Source: Symsagittifera roscoffensis
Taxonomy: Eukaryota; Xenacoelomorpha; Acoela; Convolutidae
NCBI RefSeq assembly: GCF_963678635.1
Contig: NC_087063.1
Location: forward strand, 78,701,617-78,765,616
DNA length: 64,000 bases
Direction: 5' to 3'
Within the stretch, counting starts at the first letter, position 1, and each line of letters opens with the position of its first letter. Below are positions 13,501-23,300 of the stretch, piece by piece. The notes beneath the pieces were generated by a model. That model ran no database searches. It was given only the letters and a program-made list of their open reading frames with translations, and was not told where the DNA came from. A program made the position numbers and the translations under genes.

Positions 13501-13558
13501 TGTTGTGGTGGGGGCGGCAACTGCTGGTAGTGATTTGACAGACGCATGTGCTGATTAA
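1445..13558 (+). CDS. ZP1: zona pellucida domain protein, 5'-partial, 7 exons
   Basis: Secreted or membrane-released extracellular matrix protein of the ZP family, whose modules polymerise into filaments. Seven exons (1445-1581, 2169-2273, 4512-4678, 6664-6822, 7316-7454, 11160-11264, 13404-13558) join in one frame and give about 321 residues ending at TAA. Each has a GT donor and AG acceptor. The ZP-N half keeps its third and fourth cysteines (FPEC, VQC). The ZP-C half has AENC, EEFC and the closing cluster IIC-ILC-LC-NC. A basic site RHKR follows, then a glycine/valine-rich hydrophobic tail. The intron phases equal those of ZP2, which lies 6.6 kb downstream on the same strand, so the two are tandem duplicates. 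The signal peptide and first ZP exons are missing, presumably left of the window. The role is not knowable from sequence; egg coat, cuticle, house or sensory matrix are all possible. Confidence 0.85.
2169..2273 (+). CDS. ZP1 exon B (ZP-N, fourth cysteine)
   Basis: Acceptor CATTTTAG, donor G|GTAATG, phases 1 and 1, 105 bp. It encodes QSPMVTRI...ANVQCLYN and matches the ZP2 exon at 26765-26869 (ESPPVTRI...VNVECLYE) in length and phase. A 22-bp minisatellite begins about a dozen bases after the donor. Confidence 0.85.
2285..2975. repeat. 22-bp minisatellite in ZP1 intron
   Basis: About 31 tandem copies of a 22-base unit, consensus TATATGTGCACTTTTACAAT plus AG. Variants include GTAC for GCAC, CAGTAG for CAATAG and CATTTACA for CTTTTACA. 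The array starts about 12 bp after the exon B donor and lies wholly in the intron. There are no spacers, so it is not a CRISPR array. Confidence 0.95.
3245..4072. repeat. Possible inverted-repeat element and C-rich tract in ZP1 intron
   Basis: TACCCGCA near 3246 is mirrored by TGCGGGTA near 4062. Inside are repeated palindromic words built on ATTATAAT, and a 22-base near-palindrome around AAATGGATTTAAATCCATTT at 3362. Positions 3622-3760 form a strongly C-rich, G-poor tract of the CCCCCC and CCCTTACG type. No coding sequence was recognised. Confidence 0.35.
4512..4678 (+). CDS. ZP1 exon C (ZP-N/ZP-C linker and start of ZP-C)
   Basis: Acceptor CTTGTAG, donor CGG|GTAAGA, phases 1 and 0. The peptide begins EHPPIYDNLEEDD and ends TQLYVQTEETKR. 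It corresponds in position and phase to the ZP2 exon at 28329-28489. Sequence identity is low, but TQ(L/M)-x-V and the acidic opening are shared. Confidence 0.75.
5040..6080. repeat. Inverted-repeat cluster in ZP1 intron
   Basis: The stretch around 5095-5225 reappears reverse-complemented at about 5745-5885; shared words are GACAGAAAAT and TTTGAATCACCTACCAG with one change. The phrase GCGCAAATTCAGGT occurs near 5042, 5398 and 5888. This looks like a fold-back or nested short repeats. No gene was seen in 4679-6663 otherwise. Confidence 0.5.
6664..6822 (+). CDS. ZP1 exon D (ZP-C fifth and sixth cysteines)
   Basis: Acceptor TTTTTTTTAG, donor GTT|GTGAGT, phases 0 and 0. The peptide NDDYEMVAENCTLANN...LEEFCPVQ closely matches the ZP2 exon at 28738-28893 (NNDDYELMAENCSLSD...LKDFCPTD). 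Confidence 0.88.
7316..7454 (+). CDS. ZP1 exon E (C-terminal ZP cysteine cluster)
   Basis: Acceptor CAACCATTAG, donor G|GTTAGT, phases 0 and 1. It encodes VRFSTPAEGFFESVESAY followed by IIC-x3-LC-x8-LC-x6-NC. This is the signature end of a ZP module and parallels VRFSVPAVAFMENAAST in ZP2 at 32071-32203. Confidence 0.9.
8204..9265 (-). pseudogene. piggyBac transposase remnant (353 codons)
   Basis: Open frame covering the catalytic and C-terminal parts of a PiggyBac (DDE_Tnp_1_7 type) transposase, which cuts and pastes the element at TTAA. Visible are WGFKIFVLSG (about residue 28), LYFDNWFNS with a catalytic-type Asp (85), WMDNRYVHLLST (147-158), MGHVDEVNSY (194-203, usually MGGVDxxDQ) and a cysteine-rich end (C-x4-C-x7-C-x2-C with a final CLKQFH) like the piggyBac zinc-binding domain. 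It is about 200-250 residues shorter than usual because the N-terminal half is absent. Upstream similarity is lost and a competing frame runs at 9102-9341. No start codon can be assigned. Likely dead. Confidence 0.85.
9792..10428. mobile_element. Fold-back element inserted in the piggyBac right terminus
   Basis: Arms of about 290 bp (9792-10085 and 10135-10428) are imperfect reverse complements around a ~50-bp centre. Landmarks: AATGAGTCAAAGATTTA at 9804 mirrors TAAATCTTTGACTCATT near 10402; GCAACCGGATGAAATGAA mirrors TTCATTTCATCCGGTTG; CAGTAGTAATTGGC mirrors GCCAATTGCTACTG. It separates the two halves of the piggyBac right terminal repeat. No coding capacity. Confidence 0.75.
10560..11159. 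other. ZP1 intron segment without recognised gene
   Basis: Between the piggyBac end and proposed exon F. Open frames at 10728-11015 and 11078-11308 have peptide-like composition but match no family I know. The second is in frame with exon F. A CAG acceptor at 10634 would run into TGA after seven codons. Confidence 0.4.
11160..11264 (+). CDS. ZP1 exon F (furin-type cleavage site, proposed)
   Basis: Proposed from phase and position. After acceptor GTGTTTTGCAG, two bases complete the split Ala codon left by exon E, and translation runs AFRHKRSASLGKNVASD...ALTLK. The donor is AAA A|GTTTAG (weak), phase 1. RHKR-S is a furin-type site. The equivalent ZP2 exon (33012-33164) also starts with a split Ala codon, has RARR-S, and ends AAA A|GT. 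The ZP1 version is 16 codons shorter. Confidence 0.6.
11265..13403. other. Last ZP1 intron
   Basis: No gene recognised. The 73-codon frame at 11523-11744 is unassigned. A degraded internal-deletion copy of the hAT-type MITE of family 1 lies at about 12922-13077, ending in the typical TAGATCCGCCCCT. Confidence 0.5.
13404..13558 (+). CDS. ZP1 exon G (terminal, Gly/Val-rich tail, stop)
   Basis: Acceptor ATTGCTTTAG. Translation EQRVLQTADDGG... leads into a glycine/alanine/valine-rich hydrophobic run and ends DACAD with TAA. It occupies the same place, phase and almost the same length (155 bp) as the last ZP2 exon. In ZP proteins such a segment after the furin site is the membrane-proximal hydrophobic tail removed on secretion. 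Confidence 0.75.
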
Positions 13559-15980
13559 GCCTAAGCAAAATGAAGAAGAGTGTCGTACACTTAGTACCAT
13601 TAATTATTCCATTGAACTGCGCTTCGAATTCGCTTATTGATTTCTGATAATATACAATCTGTTGATATAGTTTTATCTTACTAGTCTTTCTAATTTTGTT
13701 ATTTTTTGACGAGAAAATAGAATAACTTATCAAAAAAATAACCAAAACAGATCGCATTCATCGAAGCTACTCATTGAAGATGTACACAAAAAAAAGATGA
13801 CATTAATTTTATAAAAGCTGAGTACTAAATAATTTTTTATATTAGCTTATTATTGGAGCTAACAAATTCACGTTTTGTATATGCATATTTCTTTTTCTCA
13901 TGGTGTATGATTTGAAACAAGTAAGAAAAATTAAGCAATTTTTTGTTTCGGAAATCTCGAAATTTAAGAAACTGATATTACTGAATTGCTTTCTAATTTG
14001 ATCAATATTGTTTTCGTAGTAAGAGAAAAAGTTTTTCAGCTCGATTTTTTAAAAGATTTATAAAAAAACGACTAACCAGTTTCTGAGGAGGTAGCGCAAA
14101 ATACTCCGATATTCACGTATATGAACCGTGTGCCTTGCTTTACATGCAAAGCCATGAGCACAGTTGCATACAAGCTTCACCTGTTGAATTCGATAGACCA
14201 AAAATGATAATCATACAACTCCATAAACTAAGTCTACGAAAAAATACTAATAATACAAATTTCATAAATGTTGCTTAAATGGTGTCATCGAATCTTCAAA
14301 CTAATTTTTTCTTGTTTTGGCATAAAACTTGGTGTATCGTAACAAATAAAAAGGAAAACCTTTTTTGTCAAGAAAAATTCTAATCAAATATTTTCCATAT
14401 ATGGAAATTGTATAACTAACTTTTTTTGATGACGAAAACAAAATTTTTTCCGACAACAAAAATAATTTTCGACTGCAAAAGCCAAATTTGGTACCTAAAC
14501 AAACAATTTTCAAAAAAAATTGTTTGCAAAATTTAATTTTTTGTGTGCATAACGTAGTCCTGGATACAAAAAAAATGTGACTTTTTCCGTTTCTCTGAAT
14601 ACCTTTTTTCAAAAACGCTAAAAACTTCTATTTTTTGTACGTTATGTTTATGTATGCCTTGATGAATGTCTGATAGTTCAAAAACTCAAATTTTGAAAAA
14701 AACATTGTCTTCTAAAGTGTTAATTTAAATTTATAATGTTTGATGCTCTTAGTATATCATTTGCTTACGATTTCTTTTATACAATTCATGTCGTTTCTAA
14801 TGCATTGTTAATGCGAGACGATCAAACTATTGGGAACTCTAGTTTTGAGTAAAACATGGTTTTTGTCACTCGAGTTCGGTCACGGACACATCTCAAAATT
14901 TTTTTTGGTTTATGTGAAACAGCTAGTCATATAATTTCCATATATGAAAAATCACTAATCACAGACCTTTCATGCAGTTTTCTGTATTTATGGAAATATT
15001 TCAAAAGTTTTTGATTGGCGTTTTTCCATATATGAAAATTGTATGCGCAGCAATTTTGATCATCAGGGGTGGTTGTCGTTTTTCGCTTTTCCCGTAAAAA
15101 CTGGGAACAATTTGTTTGATATCGGCTGAAGTATTGGAACCAGTTTAAAACAAGTATTGATTTTATTTTTTGTAATTTTTCATGGTAAAATATTAATAAC
15201 TAACTAACCAATCATGAGCCATGACTATAAATTACGATATAAATTGTAAAGCTGAAACTTTTCGTAGTTTCAGTCAGAGAATTAATAAAAAAGATTGAAA
15301 TTAGGTGCTCTCTTCTCGCCTCTAACCTCCCAATAAACCAGTATATCTCTAGATCTTTAAAAGATATTAGAGTAAGATTAGGATTGGTATCAGACTAAGG
15401 AGTTGTACAAAATATCCGGTCGAAAATAGATAGCGTAATGAACAGATGTGTACCCTTATCCGAAATTACTCTATGAGAAGGCCACCCCGGACCTAAACTC
15501 AGTATGCTATACTATGTTATGCAGATACTAAATACATAAGCCATACAGCCTCGCATCGGTTTGTTAAACGTTTCGCGGTGTTACAAAATTAGACTAGATA
15601 TTATTTGAAAATTTGATAATTGTCTGGTATTTTTGAAGTACTTTCCGCAAGTGATGGCTAAATTTTGGCTAGGTCGGCTCTGCCTGGTTGCAACACTGGC
15701 ATAGTTCTAGATTCAACGACCTACTTAAATTTTTTTGTTCACACCAATTTGCCCTTCAATGAACCAATTTTGAAATTCTTGCAGAGAAAATACAACACAA
15801 TCATGATTTTTTTCTTCTCAATCGGTTTCTCACTTTCAACATAGTCAGACTGTGTGAAGGCTTGCAATAATCAAAGAAAATACTGAACAACGACAAGTTT
15901 TATGTTTTTTTTTTGGGTTTGGAAGTTAGAGGGACTGTCAAAAAACTATGGGTTTTAGAAACTACTGGACATCATATCAA
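13559..15980. other. Intergenic AT-rich DNA after ZP1
   Basis: No host gene recognised. TTTCCATATATGGAAA-like palindromes recur near 14394, 14938 and 15025. A possible LTR remnant at 15240-15420 is listed separately. Confidence 0.5.
15240..15420 (+). mobile_element. Possible copia-like LTR end and primer-binding site
   Basis: An AATAAA-like word (TTAATAAAAAAG, near 15284) is followed by a short U5-like stretch. Then comes TTGGTATCAGAC near 15383, which resembles the initiator-tRNA-complementary primer-binding site of copia-type elements. No gag or pol was seen downstream. Weak evidence. Confidence 0.3.
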
Positions 15981-16095
15981 ATCATGAGTGGTTTGAAGAT
16001 TTTGGGATTCAGAGTTTTTGAACGTTGTCTTGATTGAAACCAGTTTCCGTGAATTGTCTGAACTATTGGATAAATGCGTTGAGTTTATAGAAACT

Positions 16096-17546
16096 AAGAA
16101 GACTGCTCGTATATCAGCACAGAGCCGTGAACGTTCCGACTGTCCCTTGATTAACATGGGGAAAAGTAAGTACCGAAAATCTATAAATTTTCGACAGAAT
16201 CAAAGTGTGAAATTTTGAGTCGTACAAAATTAGTATGACCGATTAAATAGCCTCAAATCAACTTAAAACGATCATGTTGTGCGGGATAACTCACCACGAA
16301 TAAATAGTTTGCATTATGCTTTCAGCATTTTGAACAAACTCTTCAAAGCGCGCATAATTTAGTCCAGAACATGGCCAATTTGGCAATTTTCAAACCCCCA
16401 GTACTTTACAAAAAAACCAGAGGGAAATTATCTTTTTACATTTGAACTCAGGAAGCCAATATCTTCAATGAGGTTTAAAAAAAAATTTTGTTGAAAAGTA
16501 TTATTTCGATCGGCGAAAGTTGACTGAATTAAAAAACTACACCGAGATAAATATTTGTTTTTTTTTCGAAAATCGGAACAATAAAATGACATAATGATGG
16601 TGCAGATTTTTACAAAGGAAGCATGTTGACATAAATATATCAGTTTTGGGTTCAGTATAAATCTTAGCAGGGTTTGATTATACATAGCCAACATTTTTTT
16701 GGTACTGAACTACTTTTATCCGCACAAGGCAAGGCTGTTCAAAATTTTCTAGCAGTGGCTCAAAACTAATCAAAATCATGCGCGTGCGCTTTCACCTATG
16801 TACGCATCGGAGTGTTTTTTGTAGTACACCTGATTAAGGTTTTGTTTTGTAACTGAGAAATTTTTACAGACTTTTACGCAGATGAACACCAAAACTCCAA
16901 AAAATTAGTTTTGTTATGATTTAAATCGCACAATTTCAAATTTCCAGTCGCTATTCCATCAGAACTGGAATAATGCAAGATTTTTTTGATTTTTTCCAAC
17001 TGAAAACTGAAACGAATTACTGTTCCGACTTTCGTAACGAAAGCAACGGAATATTTGTGCAAGTGGTGGGCTTTTTTTTTTCTTCAGACAAGTTTTGACT
17101 TTTTAACTAGCTATTTTTGACGGGATTTTTTAAATATCGTTTAAAAGTTTTGTTTGTCCTGAGCCTAATATTGAAAAGTTATTTCAACTGTGATCATTTT
17201 TAGTAAAAATATGGGGGTTTACTGGTTGCCATTTTAGCCAATTTGGGACAATTTACGCCCGATATGATTCGCGCTATTAACGCGTAAGCGTAGTTTTAAT
17301 CCGTCTTAGACATCGTTCCTAATTGGTAGAAGGAAGCTTATTTGCCATAATTGATTTGTTACTAGGAGCAAGTTTTATCACTCTGTACTTTATTTGACGT
17401 GTGGGGGATGATTTTCACAAAAAAATCTCAGAGTAAAAAAAATCGTCTTATTTTTTTTTACAATTTATTTTGTTATAGAATTACTCCCCCATAGACCTTA
17501 AAAAGCAGTTGGAACATTTAGGGCTTCGCCCTGATACGAGCAGTCT
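16096..17546. mobile_element. Large fold-back element (~1.45 kb)
   Basis: Left arm about 16096-16640 and right arm about 16980-17546 are imperfect reverse complements. GACTGCTCGTAT opens the left arm and ATACGAGCAGTC closes the right. CCAATTTGGCAATTT on the left mirrors GCCAATTTGGGACAATT on the right. TCGAAAATCGGAAC mirrors GTTCCGACTTTCG. A ~340-bp centre lies between. Half copies occur at 403-1292 and 18510-19341. Non-coding. Confidence 0.75.
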
Positions 17547-18509
17547 TGTTGTCATTGTCTAAATCTAATTTGATGAGTTAGTTTTCGCAAAACTCTATCA
17601 ATAAAATCGGTTTTTTCTTTCATTGTCGGTTTTTGCTATCATTAACTCAATATATAGGACGTTTTTGTTTCAAATATGTTAATTGTTTTCAATCAAATAT
17701 AAAATTGAACAAAGTTATGCTCAAAATTTTTCGTTGCATTAAGCAGCTTATCTTGCTTCTATTTTTTTCAAAATATTGAAAAATTAAAATTGATTCTTCG
17801 GAAATTGAAAACAAATAGAGTAAACTACAAACTATTTGTTAAACCAAGAAATGAATGGTTAAATAAATCTACGAAGGGTTATTTACAAAAGGAATTTACA
17901 GCTAGCCTTATGATGACGCGTTTTTTGAATAATAGCTATTGGTGTTAGTATCATTCATACTGACACTTCAAATTTCTACATGGTAAGCTTTGTTGTCATA
18001 TTATTATGTTGGAAAATCCGATTGTCTCCTATTGACCGTAAAGGGATGAAATTTAGGTCTTTTTGGTTATAACCCCAACCACCTTTACACCCCCTCCCTA
18101 AATGATGACTATCTTTTGAAAACTACGCACAATACATTGTCAAAATCATCATCATATGCCAAAACCGTGTATTCGAAAAAAAAACAAATTATACATAGTC
18201 AGTTTTTTTAAAAATACAATTCACATTAAAGCATCAAAAAAGACTTCCAATTACAATAGAAATATCCTACGCCACAAAAAGTGTTTAAAAAAATGGCAAC
18301 TTATAGGCCGATTGTTTTTTAATACTAAATGTTTCAGGTTTAGAAAAAAGTGCTGACCGGAATCGAGCGTAGGCCCTCAGCCGTCTATTAACTTTTGTCT
18401 TACCCATTAGTTAACTTTCAAGAAATTGAGCATGTTTGCTGCAGTGCAGAATTGAATGCTGCACAAATGATAGCTGCACAAATGGTTCAGTGAATTTGTT
18501 AAACTAGTT

Positions 18510-19341
18510 GTAAACTAGAACAAGACTGCTCGTATCAGGGTGAAGCCTTGAATGTTCCGACTGCCTTTTAAGGTTTATGGAGCAGTATTAACATTGATAA
18601 GTTGAAAGTAATAAAACAAAATAAAATTTGATTTTTTAAAATGAAAATCATCCCCCCACACGCCATAGAAAGAACAAAAGGATAGATTCCGCTATTTTTC
18701 ACAAACCAATTATGGCAAGCAAGCTTCTTTCAAGCAATTTGGAACGATTTCTAAGACGGATTGACTCTCCGCTGTCGCGCGTAATTGTCTGAAATTGGCC
18801 AAAATGGCAATTTTTAAACCCCGATAACTTTGCGAAAAATGATCACAGATGAAATATCTTTTCAAATTTAAGCTCAGGACAACAATAACTTTCGAATGAT
18901 ATAAAAAAAATTTTCAGAAACGGCTAATTAAAAAGTCGAAATTTGTCTGAAGAAAAAAAAACCCACCCCGAGCACAAATATTCCGTTATTTTCGTATCGA
19001 AAGTCGGAACAATAACTGCACCTTTGGAAATTATAAAAAAAGATACAAAGCAAGAACTTTGAATTAAGTTGTTTTGCTTTCTAAAAACTTCCGTAGGGAG
19101 TTAGTTCTTGGTGATTAGATCTGTCTTTGATCCATCCTGTATGTATCAATTTTCAAACACGTCTATCACTTAGCGAGAAAAATACTAAAATGAAGCCTAA
19201 TTGATAACTCAAGGCCTTAGAGTAAAAATCTGAAAAATTCCGTCAAAAATGTCTAGTTAAAAAGTCGAAATTTGTCTGAAGAAAAAAAACCCACCCCGAG
19301 CACAAATATTCCGTTACTTTCGTATCGAAAGTCGGAACAAA
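18510..19341. repeat. Half copy of the fold-back family with duplicated tail
   Basis: Starts AAGACTGCTCGTATCAGGG and continues through the conserved AACTTTGCGAAAAATGATCA region to a tail ending TCGAAAGTCGGAACAA. The tail (about 85 bp) occurs twice, near 18929-19015 and 19258-19341, almost identical. This points to a recent local duplication or a composite element. Confidence 0.65.
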
Positions 19342-20195
19342 AAGTCTATATTCCAGTTTGATAACGCTGGCTAATCGCAATCGTAATAAGAGGATGCCAA
19401 ATGCATTTTTAATTGACATTTACTTCACATTTTATGCACTTTTCTAGTTTGATTTAAAGTTCGTCGTATCAGCTCTGCATTTTCTAGTAAATTCAATCCA
19501 ACTTTCTACTAAAAATTTCCATTTCTTTTTTTCATCCTTTATGGGGTACAACCGAAAAGACCTTGACACCCCACTCCACATCTTTGATAAAATTTTGCAT
19601 ACAGCTTATACTTTTGATTGCTGTAGTAAAATCAAGCTCCAGAATTTCAATCAGAAGTAATCAGAAGATAATAGTTTTTTGAAATGTTAACAAAAAATGT
19701 TAAGTCAAACTTCTTTGAGGAAAGGACAGCAAAAACCTAATTCCTGAGTGCCTTTACCTCCCTCGCCGCCCAAAAGGTCCCCCCTCTTGAGAAAATCCTA
19801 TATAGGATTCTGCTTCACAGCTCTAGATCTTAATTCTATACAGGACGCGATTTTTCCAATTGTTTTTGGGAAACAGCTGCCACTGCGATATCTGAAAGCA
19901 AGCCGAAAGCTTTTAAAAACGCTTAGTTGAAAACGAACTTTTCGTAATGCGACTTTGATACAACATGTTAAAAAACCACCATAAAAGTAGTCGCTAGTTT
20001 TTGGCAACCGTCTCATTAAAACAGAGAATAGTGATTAAATTAACAATCACAATTTACCGAGAGTTATTTCTAGATTAGACTGACTACTGCAACGTAAAAT
20101 TGACCATGTAAAATACGGTTTAAAAAATCTCTGCGTTTTGATACACCAAAAACTACACTGTTTTGTTGTCAGTTTTGTTTTTGTATGCACTCAAA

Positions 20196-20373
20196 ATGTT
20201 TCATTCTCGTGGATTTATTCTGTGGGCGTTGTTGTTTACTACGTGCATTAATCTGTCCTGCAAGGGGGTTAGTGCACTAAACGAGACTGAAATTAATGCA
20301 CGGATTAGCTTAGATTGCACTGACGCTGGGACGGAGGTGACAATGGACAGAGATTTGGTTTTGGATGGTGTGG
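20196..20373 (+). CDS. ZP2 exon 1 (signal peptide, first ZP cysteine)
   Basis: ATG preceded by CAAA. Hydrophobic stretch GFILWALLFTTCINL (residues 6-20), cleavage likely after VSA (27). LDC (41) is the first ZP cysteine. Donor GTG G|GTAAGT. The frame is open upstream but has no ATG there. Confidence 0.88.
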
Positions 20374-23300
20374 GTAAGTAAAGTGGGATATCCTATTTCC
20401 CTCCTCTTATATACAAGGTACTATTTTAACCCAACCCCCAACCCCCCCCCCACACACACACACACACGTACACGCACACAGACAAACACCACCCCTGCTG
20501 AGATCAAAAATTATCCAACGTATTTATGTCCTACCGCCTCCTTTTACTTTTTGTACTGAGATTATAGTTCCGATCATTGAAAATGGGGAGGGACTTTGTA
20601 TTCGTGTGTTTTAGTTTTTTTTGTTTTCCGTGCAAAATCAGGTACGGCGAAAAATTATCGGATTGGGTCGAGAGATATCTCATGTACTTTTAGTCGTAAT
20701 TCTAAAAACATTTCAAAATTTTCAAAAAAAATGTCTTAGTTTTGAGAAAAACTGGTTTGAAAGTTTTGAGATTGGATCTATTGAACAATCTTCACCCCTT
20801 TCAAGAGAGGGGGGGATTGTTAAGTAGATCAAAATGGTCGATTTTCGACCAATCAGAATGCAGCAAAATTAGAAATCCCAATAGAAACTAAGCTCAGTGA
20901 TAATTTACTGTATTTATATTTATAGGGTTGGATACTCTTAAGTAGGTACCATAGGGTGGGGGAGGGGGTTGTTAAGTAGATCCTTGAGATTTAGTCTAAT
21001 TTCGAGCGAGTAAAACGATGGAGTAAAGCTCGTTATATGGAAATTTACTTTTTAAAGACTTTTGGGATAAGAAACTTGATATACTATAAAAAAAACTAGC
21101 TTTGGATGTTTCATTTAGCGCTTACTTGGCAAACTGAACTTTGACAAACGTTTTTAGTTAAAACGACAAAATTTTCTATGTATTTTGCAGGTCCATCCGA
21201 GTCAGTTATTCTGTACATTGGAGACACTCACACATGCAACTTCACTGCAAACTCAAGCGGAGACGGATTAGACACCGAGTAAGTCTACGTGTCTCTTCCA
21301 ACCCCCCCCCCCCCACATGCAAATTTTTACTAGTAAAAAAATTGTTTGTATAGTCCGATTAATACAAACATTGGTATGCCGACTAATTAGGCCATGAAAA
21401 ACATAATTGGTCTTCATACTTAACCTCAAGAACCACTCGTTACACTATATTAATGATGTTCAGGCAAGTTTGGGAGGGGTTGCCGTCTACGTTCAGCTAT
21501 TTTTCATAATGGGCTGTCTGGAATCAAGGTATATCGGCGCTCAAAATTTTTTATAAATTTGGGCATCAAAGACGCCAATAGAAAAACTTTAGGATCCCTT
21601 GGCTGAAAATGACAAGGAGGCCCTTTAACCCTTTAAGTGGTCAAAAGTTTAAATCTCTGTGGAGTGGGGGGCTCCGCACCTGATTAAATTAAGACCATTT
21701 ATCCACGGGGGAAAGGACCAACACAAGAGCTGTACAGCTCATCACGGCGAACCGCTGTTGTGCCCCTGTTTAAGAACTACATGCAATTTTTTTTGGTTAT
21801 TTTTTTTTCTGGGCTGGGTAATGTTGCTTCACCCTCAAGCAACGAGCACGGATCATGGTGGGCCTCAAACATCCGACCTTTCGATTGAGAGGCGGAGACG
21901 TAACCACTTCACCACCGCTCCCCAGAAGAAATGATTAAGAATACATTTATTATTCTTGTTTTACATCGTAACATCATGTATTTAAACATTAATAACGCGC
22001 AAAATTGTCATGTAAACTAACAAAGCTGATAATCATTGATCCGTTGCGTTCTTCTATAACATTTTTTTAACGTTGGGCAGCCAGAGCTCTTACTTCTTTG
22101 TCGCTTTTCAAAATCAAATAATAAAAGACTTACTGATAAAAGTTCAACTTGCAAATTTTATGGCGCATAGACAATTGTGTCCCACGGTGTCCTACAATTT
22201 AATGACATACAATTCAACACAGTACTTTTTAACACCTAGTCACTTCATTACTAAACAATTTAAATCGACAACAATATAACTCCTATTTTCCAGTTCAACA
22301 CAGTACATTTTAACACTTAGTCATTTCACTATTAAAATTAATGCTGTATGAATTCCTTATCTTAACTCTTATCACACCAAAGTTAATCCTGCAATTAACA
22401 CACGCACCATAATGAAAAACTTGGTTTATCTTAGTTATATATGCTAAAAGGAGGCTTCCTAATTTACTTAAGATAACACAATAAACACATTATGATTGAG
22501 TCTTCTTTCGAGTTCACAGTTTCATCTAAAAACAAGCCAATTCTTATAGCGTCCGGCCACGAATTTTATTTTGTGCGGCGACCCCGAAATGCTGAGAGTT
22601 CTGGAAAAGTCATTTTTCTGGTTAGCCGATGGAATTTTTAAAATTACTCCAAAAATGTTCTATCAGCTATATTCAATTCATGTTAATGTATCTGGCATTG
22701 CGCCAGCTTGCATTTACGCCTTCCTTCCTAACAAAGCCGAAAAAACCTACAATCGTTTCCTGCAGACGTTATTTGGTTTAGCACCCAACTGTCGGCCTGA
22801 AAGAAACTTGTTAGATTTTGAGCAAGCTGCTCTTCAGTACTTCCAAAAAACATTCCCCGAAGCACAATTATCGGGTTGTTTTTTCCATCTCTCTCAGAGT
22901 TAAACGAGAAAAATTAATGAATTGGGTCTGAAAGTGACCTACGAAACGAATCACGAGTTAGCGCTGGCTTTAAAAATGCTGCCATCCCTTGCATTCGAAA
23001 AAAATAAAGATCGGCGATTCATTTGACATGATCGTTCGGGAAATTCAGAATGTAAGCGACAGAAATTGTTTGGAACCCGAGAAAAATGAGAAAATTGACG
23101 AGTTGTGTCTGTACTTCGGCTCTATTATATAAAACGCTTGCTGCCAAACCGTGATGTTTCATTCCTACCCTCCCTTTGGAACCAACGAGATGCGGCCGTG
23201 AGTGGGATCGCTCAAACAACAAATGCTGTCGAGGGATGGCATTTCGGGATTCAATCATATTTCAGCGGAGCCCACCCAAATATGTGGAAAGTAGTGGGCA

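Noticed and set aside
14394-15045. Recurring CCATATATGG palindromes as regulatory (SRF-like) boxes
   Set aside because: They match a CArG-like pattern but lie in AT-rich intergenic DNA far from any start and look like repeat debris.
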